A stretch of DNA of 64,000 bases from Saccharothrix sp. NRRL B-16348 (GTDB lineage Bacteria; Actinomycetota; Actinomycetes; Mycobacteriales; Pseudonocardiaceae), in assembly GCF_001280085.1 (NCBI RefSeq), contig NZ_LGED01000197.1:1-64000 (forward strand), read 5' to 3'. The translations under genes were made by a program, and so were the position numbers. The notes under the pieces were generated by a model. The model was given only the letters and a program-made list of their open reading frames with translations. It ran no database searches and was not told the origin of the DNA. How positions within the stretch are numbered: the first letter of the stretch is position 1; each line of letters starts with the position of its first letter. Positions 34,042 through 41,887 of this stretch are shown in pieces.

Positions 34042-35250
34042 ATGCTGAAACGAACTGGTCGGTCGGTCGTCGGCGCGCTCGCGATCGCCACCGCGGTCGT
34101 GGGCACGGTGGCGTTCGCCGGCGCGGGCACCGGCACGGCCGCCACCGCGAGCCTGACCCTGGTCTACAACTGCCCGTTCCCGCTGATCGGCAACCAGGAC
34201 ATGAGCGTCAAGATCGACGTGACCGACCTGCCCGACTCGGCGGTGGCCGGTCAGCCGATCCCGGCGACCAAGGTGACCGCCACCGCGACCGTGCCGGCGA
34301 CCGCCACCCAGGGCCTCACGCTGGTCGGGGCCACGACCGTGGAGGGCACCGCCAAGGCGAACACGCTGGTGGACAACGCGGGCGCGGCGCACAACGTCGT
34401 GGCGGACCTGGTGGTCGCCAAGACGAACGTGCCCGCCTCCGGCCCGTTCGACACCGTGGCCACCGGCGGCACGCCGCCGCTCACCCTCGCCAACGCGGGC
34501 CTCACCACGATCACGGTCGGGAACTTCAGCACCACGTTGACGCCCCGCAAGGCCGACGGCAGCGAGACCGGCCTCGGCACGTTCACCTCCGACTGCACGC
34601 TCAAGCCGGGCCAGAACACGCAGCTCTACCAGTTCACGGTGTCGCCGGCGTCCGTGCCGACCACCACCACCGCGCCGACCACCACGACCACCACCCTGCC
34701 GCCGACGACCACGACGACCACCACCACCGCGCCGAACGACCCGCTGCGGATCACCTACGGCGTCAACGGGTCGTCGACCATCAAGAAGCTGAACTCGGGC
34801 CTGCCGCTCGGACCGGGCACGCTGGCCACCGAAGTGGACCTGATGGCCGGGAAGTTCGAGGGCGACCTGGCGCTGCCCGACACGTCCGGCACCTTCAAGC
34901 TGTTCGGGTTCATGCCGACCACGGCGAAGGTGCGGCTGATCCCGCAGATGCGCACGCACGGCACGATCACCGCGGGCGCCGTCACCGCGCGCACCGCCGT
35001 GGGCATCAAGCTGACCGACGTGCGGGTGCTCGGCATCCAGGTCGTGCGGCCGACCGACTGGTGCCAGACCGTGGCGCCCAGCATCGTCGACCTGACCTCG
35101 AAGCCCGGCTTCGACCCGCTCAACGGCGGCGGCCTCACCGGCTCGTACAGCATCGGCGAGTTCGACCGGTGCGGCCTGGTGACCGCCGTCGTCAACGGCA
35201 CCATCCCCGGGCCGGGCAACACGCTCGACCTCCAGATCGCCAAGCAGTGA
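34042..35250 (+). CDS. Secreted two-domain protein (DUF6801-like domain plus C-terminal beta domain)
   Basis: 402 residues: a signal peptide (1-about 33), then a domain (34-195) opening TLVYNCPFPLIGNQDMSVKI that resembles the family I remember as DUF6801. A Thr/Pro linker (about 203-230) leads to a second domain (232-402) homologous to the 33192 product. One Cys pair per domain (YNC and SDC; WCQ and DRC) suggests disulfides outside the membrane. The ATG is preceded by GAGGAG. It probably forms an operon with the gene at 35322. Function unknown; shared operators link it to the mce operon. Confidence 0.8.
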   Translation: MLKRTGRSVVGALAIATAVVGTVAFAGAGTGTAATASLTLVYNCPFPLIGNQDMSVKIDVTDLPDSAVAGQPIPATKVTATATVPATATQGLTLVGATTVEGTAKANTLVDNAGAAHNVVADLVVAKTNVPASGPFDTVATGGTPPLTLANAGLTTITVGNFSTTLTPRKADGSETGLGTFTSDCTLKPGQNTQLYQFTVSPASVPTTTTAPTTTTTTLPPTTTTTTTTAPNDPLRITYGVNGSSTIKKLNSGLPLGPGTLATEVDLMAGKFEGDLALPDTSGTFKLFGFMPTTAKVRLIPQMRTHGTITAGAVTARTAVGIKLTDVRVLGIQVVRPTDWCQTVAPSIVDLTSKPGFDPLNGGGLTGSYSIGEFDRCGLVTAVVNGTIPGPGNTLDLQIAKQ

Positions 35251-35264
35251 CCCCACTCCCCCGC

Positions 35265-35292
35265 AGCGGGTCGGCGTCGTCGCCGGCCCGCT
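35265..35292 (+). other. Hairpin between the two DUF6801-like genes
   Basis: AGCGGGTCGGCG (35265-35276) pairs with 35281-35292 with a single G-T mismatch and a TCGT loop. It could attenuate transcription or stabilise the upstream message. Confidence 0.45.
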
Positions 35293-35321
35293 GAAGGGCG
35301 TTCCCCAGGAGAGAACCTGAC

Positions 35322-36461
35322 ATGAGATTGCGACACCGGGTGGCCGCGCTCGGCCTCGGCGCGGTGCTGGTCGGCGGCGCGGCCCTGTGGGGCGCGGGCG
35401 TCGGCAGTGCCGCGACGGCGACGCTCACCCTGGTCTACAACTGCCCGTTCCCGCTGATCGGGGCGCAAGATATGAGCGTCAAGATCGTGGTGGACGACCT
35501 GCCGGACGAGGCGGTGGTGGGCAGCCCGATCCCGGAGGGGCGGGTGACCGCCACCGCGACCGTGCCGGACCTGGCGACGCAGGGCTTGGCGCTGGTCGGC
35601 GCAGCGACCGTGGAGGGCACGGCGAAGGCGCAGACCCGGGTGGACAACGCCGGTTTCGCGCTGGACATCGTGCCGAACCTGACCGTGGCGAAGACCCCGG
35701 TGCCGCCGTCGGGGGCGTTCGACACGATCGCCTCGGGCACCACGCCGCCGGTGAGCTTCCCCAACGCGGGCAGCACCACGATCAGCATCGGCGACTTCGA
35801 GACCACGCTGACGCCGCGCAAGTCCGACGGCTCGCTGACCGGGCTGGGCACGTTCACCTCACCGTGCACCCTCAAACCCGGCCAGTCGACGCAGCTCTAC
35901 CAGTTCACCGTGAAGCCGGAAACCACCACCACGACAACTCCGACGTCCACGACGACCAGCACGACGACTACGACCGAGCCCACCACGACGACGACCACGA
36001 CCACGGATCCCACAACCACCACAACGGATCCGACCACAACGGACCCGACCAGCACGACCACCACCACCACATCGCCAACCACCACCACGACCACCACTCA
36101 GCCGACGACCACCACCACAAGTCCCACCACCACCACAACCACAACGACAACGACTCGGCCGACCACCACGACGACCACTCCAACGTCCACGACCACCACG
36201 ACAACCCCGACGTCCACCACCACCAGCGCGCCCACCAGCACCACAACCACGAGCGCCGGCACCACGACGTCGACCACGACCTCCACGACCACAACGACAA
36301 CGACCCAGGCCGTCGTCCCGGTCGTCAACTACCCGGACAGCAACGGCAAGCTGGCCAACACCGGCTCCTCGATCACGGGCCCGCTCGTCCTGGGCGGCGC
36401 GCTGCTGGCCGTGGGCGTGGGGGTGCTCCTATACCTCCGCCACACCCGCCGTCGCGCCTGA
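35322..36461 (+). CDS. Sortase-anchored surface protein: DUF6801-like domain on a threonine-rich stalk
   Basis: 379 residues: a signal peptide (1-about 30) and a DUF6801-like domain (about 32-195) close to that of the 34042 product (both contain TLTLVYNCPFPLIG or its near copy, then LTPRK and GLGTFTS). A Thr/Pro/Ser stalk of about 130 residues (200-330) follows, then the sorting signal LANTG (about 344-348), a membrane helix (LVLGGALLAVGVGVLLYL) and a basic tail (RHTRRRA). LAxTG signals are typical of class E sortases in high-GC actinobacteria, so it should be linked to the cell wall with the domain displayed outwards. The ATG is preceded by AGGAGAG. Confidence 0.85.
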   Translation: MRLRHRVAALGLGAVLVGGAALWGAGVGSAATATLTLVYNCPFPLIGAQDMSVKIVVDDLPDEAVVGSPIPEGRVTATATVPDLATQGLALVGAATVEGTAKAQTRVDNAGFALDIVPNLTVAKTPVPPSGAFDTIASGTTPPVSFPNAGSTTISIGDFETTLTPRKSDGSLTGLGTFTSPCTLKPGQSTQLYQFTVKPETTTTTTPTSTTTSTTTTTEPTTTTTTTTDPTTTTTDPTTTDPTSTTTTTTSPTTTTTTTQPTTTTTSPTTTTTTTTTTRPTTTTTTPTSTTTTTTPTSTTTSAPTSTTTTSAGTTTSTTTSTTTTTTTQAVVPVVNYPDSNGKLANTGSSITGPLVLGGALLAVGVGVLLYLRHTRRRA

Positions 36462-36496
36462 CGAACGCCGGCCGGAACCCCTTGCCCGCCAACGAC

Positions 36497-36533
36497 ATCG
36501 GCCCCCTCCGACGAACCGCCGGAGGGGGCCGAT
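36497..36533. terminator. Bidirectional terminator after the surface-protein operon
   Basis: A perfect 14-bp stem (ATCGGCCCCCTCCG at 36497-36510 with 36520-36533) and a 9-base loop between the convergent stops at 36461 and 36544. Confidence 0.88.
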
Positions 36534-36543
36534 CGCCGTGCGG

Positions 36544-37257
36544 TCAGCCCGGCAGCGCGGGCAGTTCGCTGAGCTGCTCCGGCGTGGGCGGGGTGATGTC
36601 GACCGGCTTGCCCCAGTCGCGGTAGTGGGCGACCACCCGCACCGCCTCACCGCCCTCGACCGGCGTGCGCGCCTCGGTCTTCACCGGCAGGTCCTGGTCG
36701 TCCACCCACAGCTTCAGCACCGACGCCCGCCCGTCCACCGTCACGTGCGCGGTGTAGCGGACGGTCTGCTTGCCGGACAACGATTCCTCGGCCTTCTCCA
36801 CGATTCGCGCGCCCTCGGGCAACGCCTTGCGGATGTCGGCGGTGTCGCGGATGTGCACCGCGACGTCCGCCATGGCCCGTGCCAGCGCGTTGTCCGGGTC
36901 GTCCGGGTCGATCCTGAGCCACGGCTTGTCCGGCTGCGGCGCCTGGCCCTGCGGTATCCGCACGAAGATGCCGTCCGGCACCATCACGTACGCGACTTCC
37001 TCGGCGTCGGCGATGGAGATCCGGCACGACGCGGCGAAGTCGTCGGTGCGCAACCCGCAGCTGCCCTTGCCGTTGGTCGCGAGGTCGAGGTCGACGGTGA
37101 CCGACCCCTTGCCCTCGGCGGCCACCCGGTTCGCCTCCGCCAACGCCTGCGGCGTGTCGAACGTCCTCATCGTCGACGACGGGTCGTCGGCGCACGCGGA
37201 CAGCACAACGGAGACCACGACGGCGAATCCCGCCGCGGCGACACGGTTGGAGCGCAT
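36544..37257 (-). CDS. LppX/LprG-like lipoprotein
   Basis: 237 residues with a lipobox (VVVSVVLSACADD, Cys near residue 21) and a single beta-rich domain (GSVTVDLDLATNGKG; YVMVPDGIFVRIPQG; TVRYTAHVTVDGR; LKLWVDDQDLPVKTEA). It resembles the LppX/LprAFG fold of actinobacterial lipoproteins that bind and shuttle acylated lipids across the envelope. The ATG is preceded by GAGGAGGGG. Its upstream region carries a perfect TTGTCA-N6-TGACAA repeat 120 bp before the start, the same as in front of mceA, so it may work with the Mce transporter. Confidence 0.75.
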   Translation of the reverse strand: MRSNRVAAAGFAVVVSVVLSACADDPSSTMRTFDTPQALAEANRVAAEGKGSVTVDLDLATNGKGSCGLRTDDFAASCRISIADAEEVAYVMVPDGIFVRIPQGQAPQPDKPWLRIDPDDPDNALARAMADVAVHIRDTADIRKALPEGARIVEKAEESLSGKQTVRYTAHVTVDGRASVLKLWVDDQDLPVKTEARTPVEGGEAVRVVAHYRDWGKPVDITPPTPEQLSELPALPG

Positions 37258-37376
37258 GCCCCTCCTCGGACCAGAATGGGAATCAGGCTTTCTGCCGACC
37301 CACTCTAACCGCACTCCGAAGAATTCGAACCGGTCAATTCACGCCTGTTGCCAAAACCAAAATTCGAATACGACTT

Positions 37377-37394
37377 TTGTCAGGGCCGTGACAA
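37377..37394. promoter_or_regulatory. TTGTCA-N6-TGACAA repeat upstream of the lipoprotein gene
   Basis: Perfect half-sites 37377-37382 and 37389-37394 with a 6-bp spacer, lying just after the GAF-ANTAR stop and 120 bp before the lipoprotein start. Confidence 0.72.
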
Positions 37395-38126
37395 TCACGG
37401 TCTCCGCACCGACGCGAGCAGGTTGCGGGCCACCTCGCGCAGCTTCGTGTTGTGCTGCTGCGACTCGGTCACCAGCCGGGCGAACGCCTCGCCGGCGTCG
37501 ACGCCGTGCGCGGCCATCAGCACGCCCTTGGCCTGGTCGATCTCGGCACGCGACTCCAGCGCCCGCTGGAGGTGCTCGACCAGCCGGCGGGACCGCTCGT
37601 ACCGGCGGAACCCGGTGATCGAGGTGGACGCGGCGGTGACGAACAGCCGCAACAACGCCTCGTCGAACGGGTCGAACGCCCGGACGTCGGAGCTGTAGAG
37701 GTTCAGCGAGCCGAGCACGTCGTCCTCGACGGAGATCGGCGCGGACAGGTACGCCCGCACACCCGCACGTTCGGCCACGGCGGCGAACTCGGGCCACTTC
37801 TCCCGGCCGCCGTCCACGGTGACCCGCACCGGCCGCTGCGTCCTGGCCGCCTCCAGGCACGGTCCGTTGCCCGCCGCGTACTGGTCGCGGTCGATCGCGA
37901 CGACCTTCTCGTCCGTCCAGGCCACCGTGGACGCGCCCTCCGCGCCGATGACGGTCACGGAGACGTTCTCCGCGTCCGGGATGACCCGCGACGCCGATTC
38001 GACCAGCTGCTGGAGGGCGTCGTTCAGGGTCTGGCCGTCGGCCAGCACGCCGGCCAGCTCCTCCAACGCCTCGCTGGCCTCGTCCAGCAGGGACGCCGGC
38101 ACGTGTTCCTCAATGCTCACAGCCAC
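37395..38126 (-). CDS. GAF and ANTAR domain protein (RNA-binding antiterminator)
   Basis: About 243 residues: a GAF sensor domain (about 30-165; PCLEAARTQRPVRV, LSAPISVEDDVLGSLNLYS) and a C-terminal ANTAR three-helix domain (about 175-235; LESRAEIDQAKGVLMAAHGV then EAFARLVTESQQHN). ANTAR proteins bind paired RNA hairpins and prevent transcription termination in response to a signal sensed by GAF. The start is uncertain: GTG codons at 38126 and 38120 both fit, while the longest frame starts at 38159. It is divergent from the response-regulator operon. Confidence 0.88.
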   Translation of the reverse strand: MAVSIEEHVPASLLDEASEALEELAGVLADGQTLNDALQQLVESASRVIPDAENVSVTVIGAEGASTVAWTDEKVVAIDRDQYAAGNGPCLEAARTQRPVRVTVDGGREKWPEFAAVAERAGVRAYLSAPISVEDDVLGSLNLYSSDVRAFDPFDEALLRLFVTAASTSITGFRRYERSRRLVEHLQRALESRAEIDQAKGVLMAAHGVDAGEAFARLVTESQQHNTKLREVARNLLASVRRP

Positions 38127-38176
38127 TTGTTTACACCCATGAGGCCATAATCGCCCCAACCAAAGGGGGTGGACGG

Positions 38177-38836
38177 GTGCGCGTGCTGCTCGTCGAGGAC
38201 GACGACGGGGTCGCGGACGCCCTGGTCGAGGCGCTGGAGGCCAACGACCACCGGCCGAGCCGGGTGGCCCGCGGCGCGGACGCGCTCCTGGTCCACCGCG
38301 ACTTCGACCTGCTGCTGCTCGACCTGGGACTGCCCGACACCGACGGGTTGGAGGTGCTGCGCAAGATCCGCAAGGTGTCGCCGGTGCCCGTGCTGGTGCT
38401 CACGGCCCGGGGCGACGAGCGGTCGATCGTGCGTGGTCTGCGCCTCGGCGCGGACGACTACCTGGTGAAACCGGTCCGCCTCGGTGAGTTGCTGGCCCGG
38501 ATGGACGCGGTCGCGCGGCGCAGCGCGGCGCTCACCGGGCCGAAGGACCGCACGGTCCGGGTCGGTGACGTGGAGATCGACCTGGAGGGCAGGCGCGTGG
38601 TGGTCGGCGACGCGGAGGTCTCGTTGACCACGAAGGAGTTCGAGGTGCTGGCCGCGTTGGCCAGCAGGGCGGGCACGGCGGTGAGCCGCCAGCAGCTCAT
38701 GGACGAGGTGTGGGGCGACGCGTACCTCGCCGTGTCGCGGTCGTTGGACGTGCACCTGGCGGGGCTGCGGGCCAAGCTGGGCCGCCCCGGCCTGCTGACC
38801 ACCATCCGCGGTTTCGGCTATCGGCTCGGTGAGTGA
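38177..38836 (+). CDS. Two-component response regulator (OmpR/PhoB family)
   Basis: 219 residues: a receiver domain (1-115) with acidic pocket ED(D) at 7-9, phospho-acceptor Asp49 (LLLLDLGLPDTDG) and the conserved Lys in YLVKPV, then a winged-helix DNA-binding domain (about 125-218, TTKEFEVLAALASRAG, TIRGFGYRLGE). It is first of a three-gene operon with the histidine kinase at 38837 (stop and start adjacent) and the TAXI lipoprotein. The GTG start follows AAAGGGGGTGG. Confidence 0.94.
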   Translation: MRVLLVEDDDGVADALVEALEANDHRPSRVARGADALLVHRDFDLLLLDLGLPDTDGLEVLRKIRKVSPVPVLVLTARGDERSIVRGLRLGADDYLVKPVRLGELLARMDAVARRSAALTGPKDRTVRVGDVEIDLEGRRVVVGDAEVSLTTKEFEVLAALASRAGTAVSRQQLMDEVWGDAYLAVSRSLDVHLAGLRAKLGRPGLLTTIRGFGYRLGE

Positions 38837-40192
38837 ATGCGTCGTCGCCTGCTGCTGGTGCTGCTGCTGTTCTCCGCCGCCGCGGTGGCCGCGTTCGCCG
38901 TGCCGCTCCTGTCGTCCACGGCCGCCGAGCGCACGCAGCGGTTCGTGCTGACCCGCACCGGTGACCTGGACCGGTTCGCCGCGCTCGCCCAGCAGGCCGA
39001 GACCACCCGCGACAAGGCCGCGCTGGAGGACGAGGTCACCGCGTACGTCGAGCTGTACGGGGATCCGGTGGTGGTGGTCGACGCGCGCAGGCAGCCGGTC
39101 GCCCAGGCCGGTCTGACCGCGGACGACCCCGCGTTGGCACGGGTGCTGGACGCGGCGCTGCGCAACCAGCCCGCGTCGTCGGTGCCGACGGTGACGCCCT
39201 GGTCGTCGGGGCACGTGGTGTTCGCCCGGCCGGTCGGCACGGGCACCCGGGTGGCCGGGGCGGTGGTGCTGCGCGCGTCGGTTGACCGTGCGGCGGCGGA
39301 CGTGAGCAGGCGGTGGGCGCTGGTCCTCGGCGGCGCGCTGGCGGCGGCCGTCATCTCGATCCTGCTGGTGCTGGCCGTCACGCGGTGGCTGCTCAAACCG
39401 CTGGCGGAGCTGGCGATCGGCGTCCGGGCGGTGGCCGCGGGCGAACGGCGGGCGCACGTGGCGGGCAGCAGCGGGCCGCCGGAGGTGCGGGAGCTGTCGG
39501 AGTCGTTCAACCGGATGTCCGACGCCGTCACGGAGGCCGCCGACCAGCAGCGACGGCTGATCGCCGACGCCTCGCACCAGTTGCGCAACCCGATGGCGGC
39601 GTTGCGGCTGCGCATGGACACGTTGAGCGGGCAGGTCAAGCCGGAGGGCATGCGCGCGTACACGGCGGGCGTGGCCGAGATCGAACGGCTGGAGTCGCTG
39701 CTGGACGGGCTGCTGGCGCTGGCGTCGGCGGAGAGCGCGGCCACCGAGGTGGCGGCCGGTGGGCGTGAGCCGGAGTTGGCCGACGTCGGCGCGGTGGCCG
39801 TGGACCGGGCCGGGTTCTGGCAGGTGCCGCTGCCGCGGACGCCCGCGTTGGCGGTGCTGGTGCGCTGCCCGGAGTCGGACCTGGCGCAGGTGCTGGACGT
39901 GCTGCTGGACAACGCGGTCAAGTACGGCGGCGCGGTGCGGGTGTCGCTCGGCGCGGACCGCGCGGCGGGCGTCGGCTGGGTCGAGGTGCACGACGACGGG
40001 CCCGGGCTGAGCGAGGAGGAGTTGGCGTTGGCGACGTCGAGGTTCTGGCGCGGGCGGTCCGGGCAGCCGGGCACGGGGCTCGGGCTGGCCATCGCGGACC
40101 AGCTCGTCAGGGCGCGGCAGGGGGTGCTGGGCCTGTCGTCGGCGGACGGGTTCACCGCCCGCGTCACGCTGCCGTTGGAGCCGGCGCTGTGA
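38837..40192 (+). CDS. Sensor histidine kinase
   Basis: 451 residues: TM1 (about 3-23, LLLVLLLFSAAAVAAFAVPL), an extracytoplasmic sensor (about 25-155), TM2 (about 162-182), HAMP (about 183-235), a HisKA domain with phospho-acceptor His247 (ADASHQLRNPMAALRLRMD), and a HATPase domain (LLDNAVKYGG, DDGPGLS, GTGLGLAI). It follows the response regulator directly and overlaps the start of the TAXI lipoprotein gene by four bases, so the binding protein may present a ligand to its sensor domain. Confidence 0.94.
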   Translation: MRRRLLLVLLLFSAAAVAAFAVPLLSSTAAERTQRFVLTRTGDLDRFAALAQQAETTRDKAALEDEVTAYVELYGDPVVVVDARRQPVAQAGLTADDPALARVLDAALRNQPASSVPTVTPWSSGHVVFARPVGTGTRVAGAVVLRASVDRAAADVSRRWALVLGGALAAAVISILLVLAVTRWLLKPLAELAIGVRAVAAGERRAHVAGSSGPPEVRELSESFNRMSDAVTEAADQQRRLIADASHQLRNPMAALRLRMDTLSGQVKPEGMRAYTAGVAEIERLESLLDGLLALASAESAATEVAAGGREPELADVGAVAVDRAGFWQVPLPRTPALAVLVRCPESDLAQVLDVLLDNAVKYGGAVRVSLGADRAAGVGWVEVHDDGPGLSEEELALATSRFWRGRSGQPGTGLGLAIADQLVRARQGVLGLSSADGFTARVTLPLEPAL

Positions 40193-41073
40193 ACCGGCGG
40201 GTGTTCCTGCTCGGGCTGCTGGCCGCCGGGTGCACGAGCGGCGCGCCGTCGGGCGAGGTGGCCATCGCCGCCGGTGAGCGGGGCGGCATGTACTTCGACT
40301 TCGCGACCCTGCTCGCGGAGCAGTTGGTCGACGTGCGGGGTCGGGCGCTGGAGACGGAGGGCAGCCTGGCGAACCTGGCGCTGCTGGCGTCGGGCGGGGC
40401 GCAGGTCGCGCTGGCGTTGGCCGACTCCGCGCTCGTGGCCGATCCGGGACTGGAGCTGCGCGCGTTGGGCCGGGTGTATGAGAACTACCTGCAGCTGGTC
40501 GTGCGCGAGGACGACCCGGCGCGGGCGCCCGCCGACCTGGCCGGGCGGACCGTGTCGCTGGGCGCGGAGGGTTCCGGCGCGTCGCTGTCCGGTGAGCGGA
40601 TGTTGGTCGCGCTCGGGCTTCGCGACTCCGTGCGGGTGGAGCATTTGCGGCTCGGTGACGCGGCGGAGGCGTTGGCGGCCGGGCGGGTCGACGCGCTGCT
40701 GTGGTCGGGTGGCGTGCCGACGCCGGCGTTGGACGACCTGCCCGGCATCCGCCTGCTGCCGTTGGCCGAGCTGGTGCCGCGGCTGCGTGCGGCGCACGGT
40801 TCGGTGTACGAGCAGGTGCCGGTGCCGGTCGGCGTGTACGGCGCGACCCGCGAGGTGCCGACCATCGGGGTGGCGAACCTGCTCGTGTGCCGGGCCTCGT
40901 TGCCGAACGACGTGGCCGCCGCCGTCACCCGGACGTTGATCTCCCGCGCCGCCGCCCTGGTCCCCCGCCAAACCCTGGGCACCCAGTTCCTCGACGTCCG
41001 CAGCCTGATCGGCACCGCCGGCCTCCCCCTCCACCCGGGCGCCGCCACCACCTACCGCAACCTCCACGGCTAA
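40189..41073 (+). CDS. TAXI-family substrate-binding lipoprotein
   Basis: 294 residues: a lipoprotein signal (VFLLGLLAAGCTSG, Cys near residue 15) and a TAXI-type periplasmic binding domain (IAAGERGGMYFDFATLLAEQ, ETEGSLANLALLASGGAQVA, GAEGSGASLSGERMLVALGL). TAXI proteins normally feed TRAP transporters, but no TRAP permease is present. Its coupling to a histidine kinase by ATGA overlap suggests a sensory role, delivering a small carboxylate or similar ligand to the kinase (inference). It ends before the second palindromic repeat. Confidence 0.83.
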   Translation: MNRRVFLLGLLAAGCTSGAPSGEVAIAAGERGGMYFDFATLLAEQLVDVRGRALETEGSLANLALLASGGAQVALALADSALVADPGLELRALGRVYENYLQLVVREDDPARAPADLAGRTVSLGAEGSGASLSGERMLVALGLRDSVRVEHLRLGDAAEALAAGRVDALLWSGGVPTPALDDLPGIRLLPLAELVPRLRAAHGSVYEQVPVPVGVYGATREVPTIGVANLLVCRASLPNDVAAAVTRTLISRAAALVPRQTLGTQFLDVRSLIGTAGLPLHPGAATTYRNLHG

Positions 41074-41094
41074 CCACTCAACCCACGCGTGCCG

Positions 41095-41295
41095 AACCTC
41101 CAACCCGCGCGTGTCGAACGTTCAGAACGCGCGTGTCCTACGTTCAGGTCGCGCGTGTCCTACGTTCCGGTACTCCGAATTCAACGCTCAGGACGGCCGG
41201 TCGTGTTCTGAGCGTTGAATTCAGGTGTTCTGAACGTAGGACACGCGTGACGCGAACGTAGGACACGCGCGACCTGAAGGTTCGACACGCGAGAG
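41095..41295. repeat. Palindromic intergenic repeat, copy 2 (between convergent genes)
   Basis: The core GAATTCAACGCTCA (41177-41190) is perfectly inverted at 41209-41222. Outward on the left lie direct units of the type CGCGTGTCCTACGTTC (41130, 41152 and two diverged units starting near 41095 and 41107); inverted copies lie on the right. Arms 41145-41167 and 41254-41276 pair over 23 bp without mismatch, and 41130-41147 pairs with 41230-41247, so several alternative hairpins are possible. It shares core and flank sequence with the element at 4526-4665 and also lies between converging genes. Confidence 0.85.
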
Positions 41296-41296
41296 G

Positions 41297-41878
41297 TCAG
41301 GTGTTGGCGGTGTAGGCCTGGCGGAGGCGGGTCAGGGTGTCGTCGTCGATGTCGTCGGCGCTGCTGATGCCGATCCGCAGGGTGATGGTGTCGTTGCCCA
41401 GCGAGCCCGCCGGCTCCAGCCGACCGGTCGGCGGGTGGCCCGCGAGGCGCAGGCCCAGGTCGACCCGCGCCCGCGTGCTCGCCTTGACGATCGCGAACGT
41501 CCGGCGCGGCGTCACCAGGGCCACGTACGTCTTGCGCGCCCGGACGTGCATCGGACCCAGCAACGCCGCCTCGGCCAGCAGCCGGTCGAGGATCGGCCGC
41601 AGCTCGGGCCGGTCGGCGTACTGGGCGTCCACCAGCTCGTCCGACGACGCGCTCAGCAGGTCCGGGTACCCGAACCGCTCCATCACCAGCAGCATCTGCG
41701 GGTAGCCGGTCACGCCCTGCTCACGCAGCCAAACCCGCAGGTCGCACTCGTTGTCGAGACCGGACGACAGCACCCGCCGATTCCACTCGGGCACGCCCTC
41801 GCCGGTGCCGCGGCGCAGCAGCGCCACGGACCAGTCGACCATCTCCCGCCAGTTCTCCGCCACCACCACGGGCGACAT
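41297..41878 (-). CDS. DUF5655-like protein of unknown function
   Basis: 193 residues. The C-terminal half (about 100-190; HVRARKTYVALVTPRRTFAI, VDLGLRLAG) resembles the DUF5655 family. The N-terminal half (WREMVDWSVALLRRGTGEGV, LREQGVTGYPQMLLVMERFG) is a helical domain common in its actinobacterial relatives. No catalytic motif is evident. It ends two bases from the palindromic repeat and lies just downstream of the VWA gene on the same strand. Confidence 0.68.
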   Translation of the reverse strand: MSPVVVAENWREMVDWSVALLRRGTGEGVPEWNRRVLSSGLDNECDLRVWLREQGVTGYPQMLLVMERFGYPDLLSASSDELVDAQYADRPELRPILDRLLAEAALLGPMHVRARKTYVALVTPRRTFAIVKASTRARVDLGLRLAGHPPTGRLEPAGSLGNDTITLRIGISSADDIDDDTLTRLRQAYTANT

Positions 41879-41887
41879 ACTGCCCGC

